DNA of 9,783 nucleotides, taken from contig JASLCA010000097.1 of NCBI GenBank assembly GCA_030146225.1, positions 1 through 9,783 of the forward strand, written 5' to 3'. A program made the position numbers and the translations under genes. The stretch comes from Sphingobacterium sp. GTDB taxonomy: Bacteria; Bacteroidota; Bacteroidia; Sphingobacteriales; Sphingobacteriaceae. Shown here in pieces: positions 7,341 to 9,783 of this stretch (position 1 is the first letter of the stretch; every line of letters begins with the position of its first letter). Below the pieces are notes generated by a model. It saw only the letters and a program-made list of their open reading frames with translations. It did not search any database and was not told where the DNA came from.

Positions 7341-8546
7341 TTATTTTCTGAGTGTTTCTTTTGCTAATACATGGCCATCGTCTCGAATCATCTGATAGCT
7401 AAGCGCATTGCCCTCGCCTTGTAGGTGAACCAAGGTTCTTTTTCCAGCTTTTGGTCCTCCTCCTATTAGCAAGGCATAGCGGTGATCTTGATCCGGAGGA
7501 TAATGTCCATAGCTGTGGGTATGCCCAGCAACGACTAAATCTACCCCATATTTGTCAAAGAGAGGTGAAAATTGCGCGCGACAATGCAGCGTACCATGCC
7601 AATCGTCTGAATGATAAGTTGGGATATGCATTACCACCACCTTGAACTTCGCCTTCTTGTAAGCTTTACTTTCCATAACCCCCTTTAACCATATAGCCTG
7701 CTGCGCTCTATAGGCATCATAATCTGACAAGCCTCCATAAACCTCATGGTTATCGGCCTTGTCTTCTCCTGTATCAAGATATATCCAATACACATTGCCG
7801 GCTGCAAAACTATGGTAGTAATGCCCCGTATTATGCTGTACGTACTTCGCATAATCAAAAGCATAGGCTCCCCTTGTCTCGTGATTTCCTCTATTAATTA
7901 TCATCGGGATACGTCCGTCCAGCAGTACGGATAAAGGCGCCAAGGCTTTCTCCGTAAAATCATTTTCTTTTGAAAGATGATGAACGGAATCCCCATTATT
8001 TACCACAAAGTCTAGGCCTTCCTTTGGGATTAGAGCCAAGAGTTGTGCATAGCTCGCTTTCTCTTCATGGATATCATTAAAAATACAGCAATTTACGGTT
8101 GCTTTTTCCTGTAGAGCTTTCGTACGGAAAGTAAACTTTGCACTGTGAATTTCTGGCCCATATACAATCTTATAGGGATCAAAGCTGATAATCTCCTTGG
8201 AAACGATACGATAGCTATAGGCAGTATCTGGCTTGAGATCAGATACACTGATCCGAGACAATAGGGTATTGGCTTGCCGTAAGCCCTCATAGACCTCATA
8301 TACCTGCTTAATGTGTTGCTTATCGTCCGTAAGCTCTAACCATGTAAATGCCTTCTTGTTGACAACACTAAAGACGGCAACTGAAGTGGTTTGTAGATTT
8401 TGAAGATAAGGTTGAACGACAAAGTCAAAATTGCCGTCAGCTAGGGCTTGATCCCCCAATGTGTTTGCCTTTAGGCTAATCGGTAAGCTGGCCACAGAGG
8501 CGGCTATGCCTAATTGTTTTAAAAATTTACGTCTGGTCTCCTGCAT
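7341..8546 (-). CDS. Tat-exported purple-acid-phosphatase-like metallophosphoesterase
   Basis: The 401-residue protein starts with a twin-arginine signal TRRKFLK (residues 4-10), followed by a hydrophobic stretch (11-26), so it is predicted to be exported folded. Residues about 43-142 look like the FN3-like N-terminal domain of purple acid phosphatases (VQPYLQN start, LKPDTAYSYR). The calcineurin-like phosphoesterase domain then shows its metal-binding motifs in order: DIH (D158, H160), NNGD (D186), GNHE (N221, H222), MHIP (H307) and GHTH (H342, H344). All conserved ligands are present, so it should be an active binuclear phosphomonoesterase or diesterase; the substrate is unknown. The Tat signal fits cofactor loading in the cytoplasm. 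The 180-bp region upstream is shared with the divergent DoxX-like gene. A 6-bp inverted repeat (8564-8569/8576-8581) lies in the leader, and a TAnnTTTG box is at 8634-8627. A hairpin follows the stop. Confidence 0.9.
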   Translation of the reverse strand: MQETRRKFLKQLGIAASVASLPISLKANTLGDQALADGNFDFVVQPYLQNLQTTSVAVFSVVNKKAFTWLELTDDKQHIKQVYEVYEGLRQANTLLSRISVSDLKPDTAYSYRIVSKEIISFDPYKIVYGPEIHSAKFTFRTKALQEKATVNCCIFNDIHEEKASYAQLLALIPKEGLDFVVNNGDSVHHLSKENDFTEKALAPLSVLLDGRIPMIINRGNHETRGAYAFDYAKYVQHNTGHYYHSFAAGNVYWIYLDTGEDKADNHEVYGGLSDYDAYRAQQAIWLKGVMESKAYKKAKFKVVVMHIPTYHSDDWHGTLHCRAQFSPLFDKYGVDLVVAGHTHSYGHYPPDQDHRYALLIGGGPKAGKRTLVHLQGEGNALSYQMIRDDGHVLAKETLRK

Positions 8547-8563
8547 AGAATAAAGGGTTAAAC

Positions 8564-8581
8564 AGTCTAGTCATTTAGACT
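8564..8581. repeat. small inverted repeat in the leader of the phosphoesterase gene
   Basis: AGTCTA (8564-8569) and TAGACT (8576-8581) are exact reverse complements with a 6-base spacer, 17 bases upstream of the phosphoesterase ATG. It could be a small operator or a leader hairpin. Repeats this short also arise by chance. Confidence 0.25.
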
Positions 8582-8626
8582 TACTAATTATAAAGAGCTG
8601 CTTATGTAGTTTAGAAATAGGTAAGA

Positions 8627-8634
8627 CAAAAATA
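8627..8634 (-). promoter_or_regulatory. candidate -7 promoter box of the phosphoesterase gene
   Basis: Read on the minus strand, TATTTTTG matches TAnnTTTG exactly, 80 bases upstream of the ATG, implying a leader of about 75 bases that contains the small inverted repeat. No clear -33 TTTG is seen, and AT-rich DNA produces such matches by chance. Confidence 0.35.
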
Positions 8635-8726
8635 GCATTCTTCTGGATAGCCGCTAATCCTTTGTGTAAAAAATCTATGACATAAAATAATATTTACTGT
8701 GTAATTATTATTTTAGTTGTCTAATT

Positions 8727-9176
8727 ATGAAACCATTCCTTGTTTTACTCAGCGTTTTTTTACTATCACTTGTTGTCAGCAAAGTGCAAGGTAAAAACCT
8801 AAACTTTAGTTTGTCGGCCCGAATAGCCATGTCAGCGATGATGCTATTTTCGGCAATGGGTCATTTTGCTTTCCCTAAGGGAATGGCTATGATGCTGCCT
8901 GCGTTTATTCCGCTTAAAACAGAAATTATCTACCTCAGTGGCCTTATGGAGATTTTCTTTGCCATAGGTCTACTCCTTCCCAAATTTCAAACTGCTACAG
9001 CTTGGCTAATTATTGCCTTCCTTGTACTTAGCCTGCCCGCAAATATTTATGCGGCCTCCATTCACCTAGACTACCAAGAAGCTAGTTACCATGGGCCTGG
9101 CCTTTCATATTTATGGCTTCGCATCCCCCTACAACTCTTCTTTATGGCTTGGACTTACCTGAGTGCTATACGTTAG
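8727..9176 (+). CDS. DoxX-like small integral membrane protein
   Basis: The 149-residue protein is almost entirely hydrophobic, with segments at about 2-20, 31-48, 65-84, 90-110 and 127-147. The pattern of a short helix with MGHFAFP, a helix-breaking MLPAFIP, a glycine- and glutamate-containing helix (SGLMEIFFAIGLLLP, 71-85) and a C-terminal LRIPLQLFFMAW (131-142) is characteristic of the DoxX-like family of uncharacterised membrane proteins. Members elsewhere are linked to redox or respiratory functions, but no cofactor ligand is visible here and the substrate is unknown. The first segment (2-20) could be a signal anchor in front of the usual four helices. It is divergently transcribed from the phosphoesterase across 180 bp. 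The upstream region is AT-rich, with a near-consensus TATTTTAG close to the start. No terminator with a U-tract follows it. Confidence 0.85.
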   Translation: MKPFLVLLSVFLLSLVVSKVQGKNLNFSLSARIAMSAMMLFSAMGHFAFPKGMAMMLPAFIPLKTEIIYLSGLMEIFFAIGLLLPKFQTATAWLIIAFLVLSLPANIYAASIHLDYQEASYHGPGLSYLWLRIPLQLFFMAWTYLSAIR

Positions 9177-9348
9177 TGCTAAATTGCTCTGCTAGCGCTT
9201 ATTAAGACTCCTAGCGAGCTTTCCAATCCTTGTGTAGAATTGGGGGCCATTCGGCATCACAGGTAAATCACTGAGGGATTGCTTTAGTCCTAGGCTAATG
9301 CTAGCCTTCAAGCTCTTTAGGATTACAAAATCTTTGCGCTACTCCTAT

Positions 9349-9386
9349 AAAAAAAGATCACCCGAAGCGGGGAGCTCCAGGTGATC
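9349..9386 (-). terminator. strong intrinsic terminator on the minus strand without a matching gene
   Basis: On the minus strand a 13-bp stem pairs 9386-9374 with 9368-9356 around a five-base loop and is followed by seven T residues (9355-9349). Two of the pairs are G-U wobbles that become A-C mismatches if the plus strand is transcribed, and the plus strand has no T-run after the stem. The structure is therefore built for minus-strand RNA. No minus-strand gene is seen between it and the window end. Confidence 0.7.
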
Positions 9387-9390
9387 ATAC

Positions 9391-9510
9391 TAACCAATTA
9401 TTAACCTAAATATGAAATTTAACTATGAAACGTAAGAAGGGAGCGAAATGTTACACCCTATAGAGAAAATAAACAATATCGCACTGAAACTTACATTATT
9501 CTGGCATTAA
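9391..9510 (+). pseudogene. possible relic of a SusC/TonB-receptor-like gene start
   Basis: A leader-like stretch (TAACCAATTATTAACC, 9391-9406) of a kind that I recall upstream of SusC-type receptor genes in Sphingobacteriaceae leads into an ATG at 9412. That frame reads MKFNYET, a stop (9433-9435), then EGSE and MLHPIEKINNIALKLTLFW before another stop at 9508-9510. The ALKLTLFW end resembles the start of the hydrophobic segment in the signal sequence of such receptors. Only the first 30 or so codons would survive. The comparison is from memory and the similarity is weak, so a chance short frame or a leader peptide are real alternatives. Confidence 0.25.
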
Positions 9511-9551
9511 AAAGCCTAACGATTGCTTTATAGACTTTGCTTGGCTTTTCT

Positions 9552-9559
9552 TATGTTTG
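9552..9559 (+). promoter_or_regulatory. candidate -7 promoter box next to the HAD gene start
   Basis: TATGTTTG is an exact TAnnTTTG match ending 4 bases before the ATG at 9564. If used, transcription would begin at or within a base or two of the start codon, giving a leaderless or nearly leaderless mRNA. A TTTG at 9536-9539 is too close to serve as a normal -33 element. Confidence 0.35.
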
Positions 9560-9563
9560 CAGG

Positions 9564-9783
9564 ATGAACGCTGAATCATTAAAAAAGTTTGATATCCTAG
9601 AGGCGAAGTCTGCTGGATATAGCACCCTCCTATTTGATGTTGATGGTACACTAGCAGATAATATGCAGGCCCATAAGGATGCCTACGTGGCAGTCTCTGC
9701 TGAACATGGGATTGATATAGACCCTAATATCGTAGAAGAGTTAGCTGGCTGGCCTACTGTCGATGTAGCGCAGGAAATAGCTA
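9564..9783 (+). CDS. HAD-superfamily phosphatase (YqaB/beta-phosphoglucomutase-like), 5' part only
   Basis: The frame opens at ATG 9564 and stays open for 73 codons to the window edge. Residues 22-30 (LLFDVDGTL) are HAD motif I, with nucleophile D25 and acid/base D27. The following ADNMQAHKDAY and the cap-start segment AGWPTVDVAQEIA (residues 61-73) resemble HAD subfamily IA enzymes of the YqaB (fructose-1-phosphate/6-phosphogluconate phosphatase) and beta-phosphoglucomutase group, where motif I is followed by a short helix with a conserved His and then a G-x-PT-x-x-x-A-x-x-I turn. Motifs II to IV lie beyond the window, so phosphatase and mutase cannot be told apart. The extra N-terminal 20 residues before the first strand are slightly longer than usual, but there is no later Met upstream of D25. 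Upstream is a gene-poor stretch with a TAnnTTTG box almost touching the start. Confidence 0.88.
   Translation, partial: MNAESLKKFDILEAKSAGYSTLLFDVDGTLADNMQAHKDAYVAVSAEHGIDIDPNIVEELAGWPTVDVAQEIA

Larger units (their letters stand above)
9177..9563. other. 387-base gene-poor region with antisense-type terminator and gene relics
   Basis: No intact gene was found. The left part (9177-9350) contains a 48-codon stop-free minus-strand frame (9338-9192) without a start before its middle, and a 6-bp hairpin AGGCTA/TAGCCT (9292-9297/9302-9307). The middle has a strong minus-strand terminator (9349-9386). The right part (9391-9510) resembles the leader and broken start of a SusC-like receptor gene. The last bases hold the promoter box of the HAD gene. 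The region has the look of eroded sequence rather than a simple spacer. Confidence 0.5.

Noticed and set aside
9371..9378. GGAGCTCC palindrome as a protein-binding site
   Set aside because: It forms the loop region of the minus-strand terminator hairpin, which explains the symmetry better.
1..9783. tRNA or rRNA genes, CRISPR arrays, insertion sequences, integrases or inteins
   Set aside because: No cloverleaf, regularly spaced repeats, transposase-like frames, terminal inverted repeats or polymerase insertions were seen on either strand by reading.

Overview
This window looks like a chromosomal segment of a Bacteroidota species, probably of the family Sphingobacteriaceae (Sphingobacterium/Pedobacter type). 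The evidence is AT-rich DNA, several intergenic matches to the Bacteroidota -7 promoter box TAnnTTTG, few Shine-Dalgarno sequences, a DNA polymerase III alpha next to thioredoxin, and typical family variants such as VGNPL in LpxB. Nothing indicates a phage, plasmid, CRISPR array or intact insertion sequence. The species assignment is inference.

Layout from left to right. The minus strand begins with the 5' part of a very Lys/Ala/Pro-rich protein (1-375) that runs off the window. Divergent from it on the plus strand is lpxB (522-1637, lipid A disaccharide synthase), followed by an unrecognised exported protein (1697-2347). A strong bidirectional hairpin terminator (2355-2390) separates these from a minus-strand block, read right to left: a Tat-exported purple-acid-phosphatase-like metallophosphoesterase (7341-8546), dnaE (2811-7235) and trxA (2391-2708). 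dnaE and trxA each have their own plausible promoter box, and dnaE has no clear terminator, so read-through into trxA is also possible. Divergent from the phosphoesterase is a small DoxX-like membrane protein (8727-9176). A gene-poor stretch (9177-9563) leads to the start of a HAD phosphatase that leaves the window at its right edge.

The genes are mostly housekeeping: lipid A synthesis, replication and redox. The most distinctive protein is the replicative polymerase. A complete DnaQ-type proofreading exonuclease is fused to the N-terminus of a DnaE-type alpha subunit, and its PHP domain has lost five of the nine canonical metal ligands. This fits proofreading having moved from the PHP site to the fused exonuclease.

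The least explained part is 9177-9563. It holds a near-perfect intrinsic terminator that works only for minus-strand RNA, although no minus-strand gene lies upstream of it. The terminator sits beside what looks like the leader and broken first codons of a SusC/TonB-receptor-like gene. A working hypothesis is a relic of a nutrient-uptake locus with an antisense RNA. No search could be run to test this.
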